64,000 nucleotides of DNA from an uncultured Clostridia bacterium. Its GTDB lineage: Bacteria; Bacillota; Clostridia; UBA1381. The DNA is taken from assembly GCA_934476075.1 (NCBI GenBank), contig CAKSNH010000008.1, positions 41,758 through 105,757 on the forward strand, written 5' to 3'. A model generated the notes under the pieces. It saw only the letters and a list, made by a program, of their open reading frames with translations. It did not search any database and was not told the origin of the DNA. The number at the start of each line of letters is the position of its first letter. Position 1 is the first letter of the stretch. This document shows, in pieces, positions 35,905 through 45,672 of this stretch. Position numbers and translations under genes: made by a program.

Positions 35905-36237
35905 TTAACCCCCTGTTCTCGTTACCACGATTTTTAAAATTCCGTCCTGCTCCGATGTCGACATCACAGTGTATAATCTGCCGTCAACGGTCAACGCACG
36001 CCCCGGCTTTATTTTTCCGAAATCGGATTTTGCAACATAAATTGCAATCGTTCCGCCGAAAAGTCCGGCGGCGGTACGCTGTGACTCGTCATTCAGCTTT
36101 AATGTTATTTCATCAAGAAAATCATCATCAATAACCGCCGCAACGCTCTTTCCGTTTAAATCATGTGCATCCGCAAACTCGTCAGGATTTAAAAAAACAT
36201 TTTTTATGTCCCTCTGCAAAATTTCTTTAAACGACAT
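35905..36237 (-). CDS. Head-tail attachment protein (FII/Phage_attach-like)
   Basis: The 110-residue protein begins MSFKEILQRDIKNVFLNPDEFA and continues with HDLNGKSVAAVIDDD, which is typical of lambda FII-like head-tail attachment proteins, ending in RLYTVMSTSEQDGILKIVV. It sits between the capsid cement and the tail completion genes, as expected for a connector. Confidence 0.8.
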   Translation of the reverse strand: MSFKEILQRDIKNVFLNPDEFADAHDLNGKSVAAVIDDDFLDEITLKLNDESQRTAAGLFGGTIAIYVAKSDFGKIKPGRALTVDGRLYTVMSTSEQDGILKIVVTRTGG

Positions 36238-36242
36238 ATCCT

Positions 36243-36587
36243 TTACCCGTTCAAACGCACATAAGCAAATGCCGCCGTTGTGTCCGCTTCCTCAACGCAA
36301 ATACCGACAAATACGTTGCTTGTTTCCTTTGCCGCCGATGCGGTTGCCGTCACAACATTATTTTCCTCGTCATAATAAACCTTTGCACCGCCCGTCAATT
36401 TTGTTGCATCTTTCGGCATTTTCCACACGCCCGTTGTTGCTATTGTGCCAAGCTGTCCCGATGCCATGTCTGTTGCGGTAATACCGCAAATATCGCCGTA
36501 AATAATAAGCGTACCCGCTTCGATAAAATCTTCTGTCGGATTTGTGTAATTAAGTATTTTTCCCTCTTGCTGATATTCTGCTTTCAT
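36243..36587 (-). CDS. DUF2190 family capsid cement protein
   Basis: The 114-residue protein has the DUF2190 pattern (EGKILNYTNPTEDFIEAGTLI, then GDICGITATDMASGQLGTIATTGVW, then GICVEEA). Proteins of this group decorate and stabilise the capsid. In most phages it directly follows or precedes the capsid gene; here the U and W tail genes lie between. Confidence 0.85.
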   Translation of the reverse strand: MKAEYQQEGKILNYTNPTEDFIEAGTLIIYGDICGITATDMASGQLGTIATTGVWKMPKDATKLTGGAKVYYDEENNVVTATASAAKETSNVFVGICVEEADTTAAFAYVRLNG

Positions 36588-36597
36588 TTGTAGCCTC

Positions 36598-36885
36598 CTA
36601 AATCTTTATTTTAACCGTCACTTTGCCGTTTTCATCTGCCGTCACTTTAATGTCGCTAATCTGCACATTGTAATAATTCCTGACGCCTGTTATAATGTCA
36701 ACCGTCGCTTTTCTCCTAAGCGTTGAAAACGGCTCGTCAAGGATTGTAAAATCCAAGCCGTACCCTCGCATTTGTGGCAAACTCCCTTTCGGTGTGTTAC
36801 AGAAAAATATAATATTCTGTTTTAGGATATTTGCCTCACTTTCTTTGAATTTGCTGTTTGAAACAGATACATCAATATCTAACAT
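36598..36885 (-). CDS. Baseplate wedge protein gpW / gp25-like
   Basis: The 95-residue protein fits the gp25-like wedge family: NILKQNIIFFCNTPKGSLPQMRGYGLDF, then LRRKATVDIITGVRNY. It forms the inner baseplate ring with gpJ. It has a GGAGG site inside the end of the U gene (TAGATG junction). It lies far from gene J, unlike the P2 order V-W-J-I. Confidence 0.82.
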   Translation of the reverse strand: MLDIDVSVSNSKFKESEANILKQNIIFFCNTPKGSLPQMRGYGLDFTILDEPFSTLRRKATVDIITGVRNYYNVQISDIKVTADENGKVTVKIKI

Positions 36886-37275
36886 CTAGTATTCCTCCAA
36901 TGTCACCTCAACCGCCGCCGTTGCAATAACTCCATGATGCAGAACCTCCCGAAACTTCTCCACCGCCTTTGTACATACCCATTTGTTATGTCCGAGCGGT
37001 TTTGTTCCTATCACAAGCTCCTGTGCATACCCCTCGTTTACCCACATGGTAATCTGGTCAAGCCATGCACGTATGTCGCTGTTAAAGCGTTGGTCAAAGT
37101 ACATAGTAAATGTAATCTGACCAACGTCCGCACCTTGAAATATCCGCCGTGGTCTGCCTCCGTCAGCAGGATATACCGTTTTCCAGCGTCCTTTTACAGT
37201 CCTTTCGATATTTTCGGGATATTGTATCCAATCGTCATTTGTTTCAAACTCCAAATACCCCCAATATCCAATCAT
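36886..37275 (-). CDS. Tail protein gpU (P2 GpU family)
   Basis: The 129-residue protein has the GpU signature of P2-type phages: a GYWGYLEFE start, then FQGADVGQITFTMYFDQRF and a helical segment RAWLDQITMWVNEG. In P2 gpU acts in tail completion and is encoded with X and D. Here it lies 2 bp behind the capsid gene. Confidence 0.8.
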   Translation of the reverse strand: MIGYWGYLEFETNDDWIQYPENIERTVKGRWKTVYPADGGRPRRIFQGADVGQITFTMYFDQRFNSDIRAWLDQITMWVNEGYAQELVIGTKPLGHNKWVCTKAVEKFREVLHHGVIATAAVEVTLEEY

Positions 37276-37277
37276 GC

Positions 37278-38789
37278 TTACTCGTCAAAAGACAACGCAA
37301 TACCCGGATTGCGGATAAGTGCCTGAGGGTGTTTTACCGATACACCGAAATCGTGGTAAACGTCCCAAACAAAACCCAAAGTGCCCGGCTTTTCGCCTCG
37401 CTTGATATTTGCCTCTTTCTGACCGTTTAAGTAATCAATCTGTATTGCCTCGCCCGCAACACCCATAAACCATGGCAGTGCCGCTCCCGTCTTTGACATA
37501 TTATTGATTGTCACATCTTCAATGATTGTGAAATTCATGTCCGCATACGGGTTATATGCCTGCGTATTGTCCGTTGTATGAATATACGGCGATGACAGAA
37601 TTTGTCTTAGCGGTGTACCCATGCCAAGCGGTACAATAAATAAATCCGGTGTAAGTTGCAGCTGATTGCCCGCTGTGTCTTTCTGCATACCAAGCAAATA
37701 TATCATTGTTTCGATAGCTTTAAGAGTTACTCCCGTACCTGTTTTTAACGTATTTCCTCTCGATACGTCAAACAACGCTTTTCCGTCAAATATTTCTTTG
37801 TTCTGCAACAGCAACGAATATACAAGCTGATTTTGCGTATTTGCCGACATTGCGGCATATCTCTGCGGCATTGTTGTCAATAACCCGATGTCATCGTTAA
37901 TAAACGCCTCTCGTGTCATTGTGAACTGTCTGCCGAATGTTTTCAGCTGACGTTCCGGCATCGCCACATCAAGCGGTGTATATGACGGCAACTCACCGTT
38001 TTCGGGAATTTCCGCAAGCGTTCCGCCAAGCGACATTATGTATTCATGGTTCTGTGATTTCTTGAAGTTCGGCAGTGACCCCGCTCCTGCCCATTTTTCA
38101 TACTGTGTTTTGTTTTTCTTCAATCCCTCTGTATACGATTTTTGAATTACCGCATCTAAAATTGCGGGGAATGCCGCCGTAGGGTTATAAAAACCTCTTG
38201 CCGCCGTTTCATACAGCTGTGTGCTGTCCTTGTGTCGGTAATCTTCGCCCGGTGCTTCCCTCTCCAAGCAGTCAATTACAATATCACGGATTGATAACGC
38301 TCTGAATTTGTTTGCATCGTCTGACGGATTTACAGGAGTTACACCGTATCTTAACAAAATACCGTCCGCCGCTGCCGCTCTAAACTTGTCGCTTTCATCA
38401 CTTGTAACTGTGATTCTGCTGCCAAGCGGTCTGTTTCGTTTCATAAGTTCGTCCATAATTGACGCTCTCGCCGCCTCAACCGTCATACCGTTTTTGATAT
38501 ATTCATCTGGTGACATATCAAATGTACGGCACATTGTAATAATTTCCACTGCTTTTTCTGGTGTAAATTCTTGTTTTGCACCCCTTTCGGCGGACGGCGG
38601 TGTGTTATCACCGTTATCCACGCCTCGCTCCCCGTCATTCTCACCGTCCTGCTCGTTGATTGCGTCAATCACGCTTTGCAGTGAATTAAATTCACGCTGT
38701 TCGGCTTCCGACAAATCTCTTTGTTCCGCCTCTGCCGCCGACAACAATTCCTGTTGTCTTTCAAGTGCCTTGTTCAATGCTTTGTTCAT
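37278..38789 (-). CDS. HK97-type major capsid protein
   Basis: The product (503 aa from ATG 38789) has a helical delta or scaffold region (about 1-110, rich in Glu and Gln) that the protease should remove, then the HK97 fold with RQFTMTREAFINDD and the C-terminal DVYHDFGVSVKHPQALIR. It forms the icosahedral shell. ATG 38789 gives a normal spacing to AAAGGA; ATG 38801 directly abuts it. Confidence 0.88.
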   Translation of the reverse strand: MNKALNKALERQQELLSAAEAEQRDLSEAEQREFNSLQSVIDAINEQDGENDGERGVDNGDNTPPSAERGAKQEFTPEKAVEIITMCRTFDMSPDEYIKNGMTVEAARASIMDELMKRNRPLGSRITVTSDESDKFRAAAADGILLRYGVTPVNPSDDANKFRALSIRDIVIDCLEREAPGEDYRHKDSTQLYETAARGFYNPTAAFPAILDAVIQKSYTEGLKKNKTQYEKWAGAGSLPNFKKSQNHEYIMSLGGTLAEIPENGELPSYTPLDVAMPERQLKTFGRQFTMTREAFINDDIGLLTTMPQRYAAMSANTQNQLVYSLLLQNKEIFDGKALFDVSRGNTLKTGTGVTLKAIETMIYLLGMQKDTAGNQLQLTPDLFIVPLGMGTPLRQILSSPYIHTTDNTQAYNPYADMNFTIIEDVTINNMSKTGAALPWFMGVAGEAIQIDYLNGQKEANIKRGEKPGTLGFVWDVYHDFGVSVKHPQALIRNPGIALSFDE

Positions 38790-38865
38790 GTTTTTTACCA
38801 TTCCTTTCTTAGATGATAGTATTTACAATAAATTGTTCACAGTGTTGCTTATTCTGCGGACAATT

Positions 38866-39462
38866 TTATTTTGACTTGATTTTTTGTATGTTTTGGTTGT
38901 ATTTGAGTTTGTACTCAAATATATTTGAAATGCCGTGCATTTCATTTTCGCCCATGCTTCTGCCCACCCCGACAGATATATCCGCCGGAACGGAAACAAT
39001 GGATATTTCCAACGGCTCCCATAGTGTCGCCGTATAGGTTACTTGAAGCTCCTCGCCCTTGCCCGTAACCTCTCGGGAATACTCATGTATCGCATATCCT
39101 ACCGATACGCCACGCAAAGTCCCGTTTTTCACTTTGCCGTAAATAACTTCGCTCTCCTCGTCCGTGTCAAACTGTACACGGGCGATACCACGCTTGTTCT
39201 CGATTTTGGCTTTTATTATCTTCCCCACAACCTTGTCACGGTTATGGTTGAATAACAAACACCCCGTTGTATTAATGCGTTCAAGCATTACGGCATTTTT
39301 CTTGTGCGATAAAATTTCACTCGCACCCCATCTTTTTATTGCCGCCTCGCTTGAAAATGACAATTCCACAATCCTGTTTTCTTCGTCAATAAGACGTATA
39401 CCGTCCGCCTCACATTCAAACGAACGCTGCATAACGCCCTCAAACCTTTTATTTTCCTCCAT
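38866..39462 (-). CDS. HK97-family prohead protease
   Basis: The 198-residue serine protease has the catalytic His in LFNHNRD and the Ser in GTLRGVSVGY, and continues with LWEPLEISIVSVPAD, all typical of U35/HK97 prohead proteases. It cleaves the capsid delta domain during maturation. ATG 39462 is chosen (GGGAGG upstream) over the in-frame GTG 39471. It lies between portal and capsid. Confidence 0.9.
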   Translation of the reverse strand: MEENKRFEGVMQRSFECEADGIRLIDEENRIVELSFSSEAAIKRWGASEILSHKKNAVMLERINTTGCLLFNHNRDKVVGKIIKAKIENKRGIARVQFDTDEESEVIYGKVKNGTLRGVSVGYAIHEYSREVTGKGEELQVTYTATLWEPLEISIVSVPADISVGVGRSMGENEMHGISNIFEYKLKYNQNIQKIKSK

Positions 39463-40903
39463 TTTGTTCACCTCCCGTTAAATATGTCAAATCACTTTTC
39501 AATCCTATTTCCTCCGCATAATCCTGTATTCTCTTCATCTCGTCCAAAACTTCCGACATATCACGTCCGTCCTCACGCCATATATCTGCAATCGTCTTTT
39601 GCCCCGTTGCGACCGCTATTCTGTTTGCGTTCGCCTCTTTTATCGGGTCAATCCACTTTTTAGGCTTTCTGTTCCATTCATGTGTCAAATACTCGTCTTT
39701 ATTCTCCCAAAAGTCGGGACACTCAACCGCTCCCGATAATACAGCGGAAATAACAAACGTTTCGTATGCCTCGTCAAGAAACTCGTCCTTTAATTTCTGC
39801 TGTTCGGGAATAAACGTTTCCTCGTCCTCAATAGTCGCCTGACGTGCGGAAGAATAATTCGCCTGTGTCAAATCTCTGCTTGTCGCCTCATAACTCACGC
39901 CCTGCCCGGCTGAAATAATACGGGACATGGTTTTTATGAAATCATTGCCGTTTGTTGCACTCGTTCCGGGGTTTACAACGGCGACATCATCGCCTTGGTT
40001 TAACTGCGTAACCATGCCCGGCGATAATTTTAATTGGTTGTAGTCTTTCGGTTTGCCGCCCGTTACCGTTCTCCCTATCTGCGGTGCGGGCAAAGTATTT
40101 TTTATTATCAGCGACAAACACGCCGCCATTCTCTCTTTTACCGTTGCCGCCTCGATGTAGCCGTTGACCTCTTTTATTCGTCCTACCGTTGCCGCCATTT
40201 CGGGCATCTCCCGAATTTGTGACGGACGGTTTTTTGAAAAATAAAATATAATATTCTTTCTTTCAATAAATCGGCTGTCCGCCCTTAGATAGCCTTGTAT
40301 GTCATACTCCCTTATCCAATACCCGACCGCAAAATTATATGAATTGTACTCAATCCCTCCGACAACCTTATTGCCGGCATAATTCGGCACAAGTCTTGTT
40401 GTGTCAAGTTCGTCAACCTCCGCCGCTTGCAGCTTAAACGGAACTACTCCGCTTTCCGTATAGCATTTTATAAAAAGTATACCGCCGTCAACTCTTTTTC
40501 GGCGGACAGCCATTCTCGCCATTTCCCAAAAGCTCTGCGTACCCGTTATATCGCAGTTATCCTTTTTGCACCATTTCCGCCATAGCTTTTCTATCCTGTT
40601 ATCAAAATCGGGATTGCCCGACATTGCTTCAAGTTCAAAGCCTTTTCCGACAACATTTCTTATCCACGGGTGAATTTGTGCGTTCATTAAATCGCTGTTT
40701 CGCTCCAAATCACGGCTTCTTGCTCGGACCGTATCACGATAATCCCTGTCGGTCTGCTCTGCACTATCATTGTGTGCCCACCAATTTCTGTTTTGGCGGT
40801 CAAACGTTCCCGCATCATAGTTACGCTGCATTTCTTCATATGCTTGTCTGTACGCCTGACGCTCATACGCCCACTTCGGGGCAATGTATTTTAATATTCC
40901 CAT
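39449..40903 (-). CDS. Lambda-type portal protein
   Basis: The 484-residue protein has the lambda portal features: YDAGTFDRQNRNWW, RSRDLERNSDLMNAQIHPWIRNVVG near the N-terminus and VSYEATSRDLTQANYSSARQA in the clip/crown region. It forms the dodecameric gate through which DNA enters the head. It ends in a 14-bp overlap with the protease gene. Confidence 0.93.
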   Translation of the reverse strand: MGILKYIAPKWAYERQAYRQAYEEMQRNYDAGTFDRQNRNWWAHNDSAEQTDRDYRDTVRARSRDLERNSDLMNAQIHPWIRNVVGKGFELEAMSGNPDFDNRIEKLWRKWCKKDNCDITGTQSFWEMARMAVRRKRVDGGILFIKCYTESGVVPFKLQAAEVDELDTTRLVPNYAGNKVVGGIEYNSYNFAVGYWIREYDIQGYLRADSRFIERKNIIFYFSKNRPSQIREMPEMAATVGRIKEVNGYIEAATVKERMAACLSLIIKNTLPAPQIGRTVTGGKPKDYNQLKLSPGMVTQLNQGDDVAVVNPGTSATNGNDFIKTMSRIISAGQGVSYEATSRDLTQANYSSARQATIEDEETFIPEQQKLKDEFLDEAYETFVISAVLSGAVECPDFWENKDEYLTHEWNRKPKKWIDPIKEANANRIAVATGQKTIADIWREDGRDMSEVLDEMKRIQDYAEEIGLKSDLTYLTGGEQNGGK

Positions 40904-40917
40904 TCCTTTCGCACTCC

Positions 40918-42174
40918 TTATGCGTATTTACTGTCAATATATCCGTAAACGTGCTTTCCGACAGGTGTTTTCCCAACGTCACTTGTCTTGTTTGTTATCC
41001 TGTACCGTCCTCGGATACTCTTTCCGTCATACAAATAAAATGTACCGGATATATACCTTACGGGACTTGATGCGTCCGATGACACATACAGCGGACAGCC
41101 CGACAATTTTATTTGTTTGCCTTTAACTTTTCCGCCCGTTTGACCGACAGCCGCCTCGCCGCCCTTTCTGTCCCTTTCAAGTGCAATGGCGTGTGCCTCC
41201 ACGTCCATACTGTAACCGCCATTCTCCGTTACGGAATGTGTAACTTTATCAATCCCGTAAGCACCGCTGTATTTGCCTATTCCGTAAAAATAATAATTTG
41301 TACCGCTGTAAAAAGGTATTCCCTTTGTTGTGGTAAATTTTAATTTTACCGCTCCGCTGTTAGCCTTATACAAAGCGGATTTTGCTTTTATTTCCGCCTC
41401 TTTGAGTGATTTCCCCGCATTTTCAAGCGTAATAACTCTCTCTGTTGTTCCGAGCGTATACGTCTTTGACTTGTCTTTACCCTTTAATTTGTAAATCGCC
41501 TTAACTCCCGTATATGTGCCCTCCTCGTTGTCATCAATAGAAAATCCGCTGTCATCTATAATTTCGGGCAGCATATACGTCACTGACGGAATAACATTGT
41601 CATATTCCGCAATATTGAATATAACTATCTTTTTTCGATACACTTTCATTCCCAAGCCGTACTCACTGCACAGCGAATACAAAAAATTAATATCCGTCTG
41701 CTGACTCTGCTGTTTTGATTCCAGTTTTAAATTGTCGGCATAATATACAAGCTCCACGCCCAAGTATTTGCATATATCCTTTGCAATGGCGGAAATCGTT
41801 ATGTTTTCCCACTTTTTTGTGTTCTTTGTTCCCTGCATAGGCAATGCCAACGTCTTTATTGATATATCAAGCGGAAATCCTTTCACGCTCAAACTGTCAC
41901 ATAAAAATTCACCGCAGTCAATCCATCTGTCGTCACCCTCATACTCCCAGTTTTTCAGCTGAATTTTTGCGTCTATCGCCGTTCCTTTGTCTATAAGCCA
42001 ATCGTTAAGCCAATGATTTTCGGTATCATGCAGCAATATGTCCAAACTATCCGTTTCTCCGCTTACAACATCAACATATGTAAGCTCACGCACATAGTCT
42101 TTAATATCACCCCAAACATTGACGCCGTTAATTCCCACATACGCAGATACCGTGCGTGGATATTCACTGTTCAT
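40918..42174 (-). CDS. Late control protein D (P2 gpD, baseplate hub)
   Basis: The product (418 aa from ATG 42174) matches P2 gpD, the hub at the tip of the tail tube: DVVSGETDSLDILLHDTENHW, AKDICKYLGVELVYY, DINFLYSLCSEYGLGMKVY, and the C-terminal VSSDASSPVRYISG part. ATG 42174 is chosen because GGAGGCAG precedes it. It is coupled to the X gene by an 11-bp overlap. Confidence 0.88.
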   Translation of the reverse strand: MNSEYPRTVSAYVGINGVNVWGDIKDYVRELTYVDVVSGETDSLDILLHDTENHWLNDWLIDKGTAIDAKIQLKNWEYEGDDRWIDCGEFLCDSLSVKGFPLDISIKTLALPMQGTKNTKKWENITISAIAKDICKYLGVELVYYADNLKLESKQQSQQTDINFLYSLCSEYGLGMKVYRKKIVIFNIAEYDNVIPSVTYMLPEIIDDSGFSIDDNEEGTYTGVKAIYKLKGKDKSKTYTLGTTERVITLENAGKSLKEAEIKAKSALYKANSGAVKLKFTTTKGIPFYSGTNYYFYGIGKYSGAYGIDKVTHSVTENGGYSMDVEAHAIALERDRKGGEAAVGQTGGKVKGKQIKLSGCPLYVSSDASSPVRYISGTFYLYDGKSIRGRYRITNKTSDVGKTPVGKHVYGYIDSKYA

Positions 42175-42376
42175 TGCTCTGCCTCCATGGCGGAAGGAAT
42201 ATACTGCTGTCGGTTTTGTCAAGTGCCGGTATTATAATTTTTGCTCCGAAATCAAATACCGCCGTTTCGATATAGTCGGGATTTGCCTCCATAAGCGGTG
42301 CAATCAACGTTTCATCACCGTACTGCTCATACGCTATCTTGTCCCAAGTATCGCCCTTTTGCGTGATATATTCCAT
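42164..42376 (-). CDS. Tail protein gpX (LysM-type)
   Basis: The 70-residue protein is a LysM-like P2 gpX: YITQKGDTWDKIAYEQYGDETL, then MEANPDY and GAKIIIPAL. It helps assemble the hub with gpD, whose gene it overlaps. Ribosome site AGAGGTAGG. Confidence 0.88.
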   Translation of the reverse strand: MEYITQKGDTWDKIAYEQYGDETLIAPLMEANPDYIETAVFDFGAKIIIPALDKTDSSIFLPPWRQSNEQ

Positions 42377-42381
42377 TTTGC

Positions 42382-42594
42382 CTACCTCTTTTCAAAATAC
42401 CCAACCGCAACACAGCGTCCCAAGCCTCCGCCGTTGTCGCTTTCGGTGTTGTTCTCCAATTCCTTTTTCATCTTGTACAACGTTGTTAAATCGGCACGGG
42501 TTAAAGAACGGTTGCCTATTTTATACGACTGTCCGCCCGATAATATCGCCGCTATCGCCTCATTAACCTGTTCAAGCTGCTGCCTGTTGTCCAT
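42382..42594 (-). CDS. Small gpW/DUF6148-like head-joining protein
   Basis: The 70-residue protein (ATG 42594, GGAGGC upstream) has a helix, then ILSGGQSYKIGNRSLTRADL and a second helix YKMKKELE, the pattern of gpW-like proteins that close the portal channel. Such genes normally sit between terminase and portal, which fits here apart from the intervening tail genes. Family assignment is tentative. Confidence 0.65.
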   Translation of the reverse strand: MDNRQQLEQVNEAIAAILSGGQSYKIGNRSLTRADLTTLYKMKKELENNTESDNGGGLGRCVAVGYFEKR

Positions 42595-42678
42595 AACTGC
42601 CTCCATAAAAAACAACGGACGCAAAACAAAGGTTTACACCCCCGTTTTTCGCCCGTATATTCTTTTTTCAATCTTCGT

Positions 42679-43818
42679 CTATTCCTCTATCGTACCGCCG
42701 TATGCAATGTTGGTCTTTGTGCAGTATGCAATTTTATTTTGCGGTACAACCGTCATTTCCGGTGCGTTTATCGTCACTCTGCCCGCACCTGCCGCATTTA
42801 TCAGCGATATTAACTTTTGTTCGTTTATATCACGTCCGATTTTTTCACACTGCCATGCTTTATATTCCTCAACTGCGGCATTAACAGCCTCGCCTATTTC
42901 CGACATTCTCGCAATATCGCCGTCATAAATGTAATACGTTATATCTATCTCATAATTGACACGCTCAACATTGTGTACGCTGACGCTGTCCGTTGTCGGC
43001 TTTATTTTCGGGTCCGTGATATAATCGGTCAAACCCTTAATAAATCCCGTTGTTGCCTCCTGCCCGTCTTTCATCAGAATATAAATACAAATCTGTGCGT
43101 CACTCGGATTGCTTATCACCACGTCATCGATAGCGGTTGAATATGACTTCGTAAAATAGATATAAGCGTCCTCCGCTCCCGTTGTGCTGTAAACATTTCT
43201 TGACGCAAAAATGCGTTCTGCAAACGTTTGGTCATCTTCCACATCTTCACCGCCGACAGGCACTTCGATATTTTCCACGCCTGCCACATACGCAATCGGG
43301 TCAGCAAGAAAATTCAAATCACCTATACCAAAATCGTTCGCCGCCGTTCCGCCCGTTGTCGATGTGCATTTCACATCGGCATATAATTCACCCGGTAAAA
43401 TCTGTGCATATTCATCGGTTTCAAAATAAATCTTTCCGGCTGATGTTGTAACCCTCGTCCCCTCCGGAATTGCAATCACGCTTTCCATCGGTGCGGCAAG
43501 CGTAAATCTTATCATTACATCTGCTTTTTCCTCCTTTTTTCGTGTCAGTCCGTATCTTAGTGCCAAATTGTCAAGATACACTCCTCGTGCATATTTCAGC
43601 AAATTTTGTTTCGCCTTATCGTTAATCACCGATAAAAGCTGAAATAATATTTGTGCCTCGGCATATAACACCGCCTTATCTTCATCGGTAACGGCGGCAG
43701 CTTCGCCCGTTATTTTTTCATATTCGGTTTTATATTCATCAATAAGCATTGTCTTTATGCTTTTAAGGGTAATATCCCCCATAAACGAAACATCGCTTAT
43801 ATCGTCAAATCTCGCCAT
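42679..43818 (-). CDS. Baseplate protein gpJ (Baseplate_J)
   Basis: The 379-residue protein has the gpJ/gp47 pattern: ALRYGLTRKKEEKADVMIRF, GTRVTTSAGKIYFETDE, VPVGGEDVEDDQTFAERIF and IYILMKDGQEATTGF. It forms the baseplate wedge with gpW. The gene follows terL directly (GGAGG at the terL stop), an unusual place. Confidence 0.9.
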   Translation of the reverse strand: MARFDDISDVSFMGDITLKSIKTMLIDEYKTEYEKITGEAAAVTDEDKAVLYAEAQILFQLLSVINDKAKQNLLKYARGVYLDNLALRYGLTRKKEEKADVMIRFTLAAPMESVIAIPEGTRVTTSAGKIYFETDEYAQILPGELYADVKCTSTTGGTAANDFGIGDLNFLADPIAYVAGVENIEVPVGGEDVEDDQTFAERIFASRNVYSTTGAEDAYIYFTKSYSTAIDDVVISNPSDAQICIYILMKDGQEATTGFIKGLTDYITDPKIKPTTDSVSVHNVERVNYEIDITYYIYDGDIARMSEIGEAVNAAVEEYKAWQCEKIGRDINEQKLISLINAAGAGRVTINAPEMTVVPQNKIAYCTKTNIAYGGTIEE

Positions 43819-43830
43819 ATTGCCGCCTCC

Positions 43831-45651
43831 TTAATAGCCGTTTATCCAATCGTTATTTTGTACCGCCGCCGCTGTCGGTGTATCATTATCGGCAGTCTGC
43901 GGTATACTGTCAAGCATACGCACATGACATACGTCAGCAGCGGCTGACGCATAAACTCGTGCGTCTAAATAATGATTGTCCGCATGGCTTGTTTTCGGTT
44001 TCCATACCAAACGCCGTTTTGCACCTGTACCCTCTGCCACTTTATGCTCCGCCGTAACCTGTTCGGCATACTCCATATCGCAATCCGCATGGACCATGCA
44101 AGAGCCTAACCCGTTTTCTGTTTGCAGCTTTGCCGCAATCATATCTTTGTACTTGCTGCCGTCTACCAATATAAGCGTTTGCCCGTCATATATTCTGCCG
44201 ACTTTGTTTATTTTGGTGTATTTTATGTGGTTGTAGCCGACTTTTACACCTTTGCACGGCAGTGCCCATTCTCTCACCGAGCAATATTCGTAAACATCAT
44301 CTGTCTGGTCACCGCTGTCTATCAAGCATAAACTTACAATAAACTTTTCGCCTTTGCTGTTCATGTACTCGGCATTCATATACTGTTCAAGCTCCGTCAA
44401 TGACAATAACTGTCCGTGTATAACGGATTGACTTGTCATTTTCTCGCCCCATGCGACAATATCGAAATATACGCAAGTTTCCTGCACGTCCACGCCGGCG
44501 GTTATCAGCTGTGCCCAATCCGGCACAACTCCCTGCGGTTCGCTCGCCTGACGTTCCAATACAAGCTCCGCCGATGTTTTCAGCTTTGTATCTTCCCATG
44601 GCTCGCCAAGCCATGAATTTATAAAATTCTGCAATGTTTCGGGGTCGTCCTTGCTTTCCAAAAATTCAAGCACTATATCGGACCATGAAACAAAGAACGA
44701 ATACAGGGCATTGATGTGAAAGCTGACGCTGCGAGGCAAACCAACGCACGTTTTTTTCACATCTCGCCACTCGCCTTTTTTCAGCATATTAGGCTTGTTC
44801 CTGTCCTCGATAGCCGCTCCGCACTCCTGACAATAATACATTGCCGTCTTTGCACGTTCCGAATTTGTCAGCTTGCCGTCATCATTATCGGCAAATTTTA
44901 TCTGCTGCCATTTCAGCAATATCATTTCACCGCAATGCGGACACGGTACAAAGAAATATCTTTGCTCGTCCGCACGTTCATGAAAACGCCAAATATAATT
45001 TGATTTGAGTGTAGGAGTTGAACAGGTGTATATTTTTCTGCTGTATTTGAATGTTTTCGTACGTTCAGCCGCCAAATTATACGGGGACGCCTCTTTTTTT
45101 GACGCTCCCGCCATTTTGTCTATTTCATCAAAGAATAGATATTTTATGGCTTTTGATGCTAATTTTGACGGCGAACCGCCCGACCTCAGATAAATTTTCA
45201 TGTTTTTAAAACGCAAATTCATTTCGCTTGACTTTGTGTAAAAAAATCTCTCTGCAATTTCGGGTGTCTTTCTGAAAGCGGGTTTTAACTTGTCATTCGA
45301 CACGTCTTTTGCCAAATCGTCTGTCGGATATACAATCATTGTCGGTGACGGATTTTTTGTTATTATCCAGCCTACCGCATTTATCAGTGCCTCCGTACCG
45401 CCGACCTGTGTGGACTTAACAAAATTGATATTCTGAATATACGGGTCATTGAAACAATCCATTATTCCCACCAAATACGGTGTTATATCGTTTTTCCACT
45501 GTCCCGGCAACGATGAGCTTTCATCGAGTATTCTGTATTTTGCCGCCCACTCGGAAACAGTTAATTGTTCGGGGCGTGACAACGAATTGTGAATACATCG
45601 TTTAAAAAGATTTTTTGTTTTCTGCCTCATTCTCGCCCGTGTATTTGACAT
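43831..45651 (-). CDS. terL: Terminase large subunit (GpA family)
   Basis: The product (606 aa from ATG 45651) packages DNA using ATP and cuts it with a nuclease domain. It has the GpA start SRPEQLTVSEWAAKYRILDESSSLPG, Walker A KSTQVGGTE (79-87), Walker B YLFFDEID (171-178), a zinc-ribbon pair CPHCGE and CQECG, and nuclease-domain acids (DVQETCVYFDIVAWG, LIDSGDQTDDVYEY). AGGAG lies 10 bp before ATG 45651; an in-frame TTG at 45672 overlaps that site. Confidence 0.93.
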   Translation of the reverse strand: MSNTRARMRQKTKNLFKRCIHNSLSRPEQLTVSEWAAKYRILDESSSLPGQWKNDITPYLVGIMDCFNDPYIQNINFVKSTQVGGTEALINAVGWIITKNPSPTMIVYPTDDLAKDVSNDKLKPAFRKTPEIAERFFYTKSSEMNLRFKNMKIYLRSGGSPSKLASKAIKYLFFDEIDKMAGASKKEASPYNLAAERTKTFKYSRKIYTCSTPTLKSNYIWRFHERADEQRYFFVPCPHCGEMILLKWQQIKFADNDDGKLTNSERAKTAMYYCQECGAAIEDRNKPNMLKKGEWRDVKKTCVGLPRSVSFHINALYSFFVSWSDIVLEFLESKDDPETLQNFINSWLGEPWEDTKLKTSAELVLERQASEPQGVVPDWAQLITAGVDVQETCVYFDIVAWGEKMTSQSVIHGQLLSLTELEQYMNAEYMNSKGEKFIVSLCLIDSGDQTDDVYEYCSVREWALPCKGVKVGYNHIKYTKINKVGRIYDGQTLILVDGSKYKDMIAAKLQTENGLGSCMVHADCDMEYAEQVTAEHKVAEGTGAKRRLVWKPKTSHADNHYLDARVYASAAADVCHVRMLDSIPQTADNDTPTAAAVQNNDWINGY

Positions 45652-45672
45652 TTGCCGTCCGCTCCTATTCAA

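Noticed and set aside
38308..38874. 188-codon plus-strand frame opposite the capsid gene
   Set aside because: It is antisense to a clear HK97 capsid gene, has no ribosome site and an unnatural Ser/Leu-rich composition.
42119..42928. 269-codon plus-strand frame opposite genes D, X and J
   Set aside because: It runs across four well-supported minus-strand genes with overlapping signals and shows no protein-like pattern.
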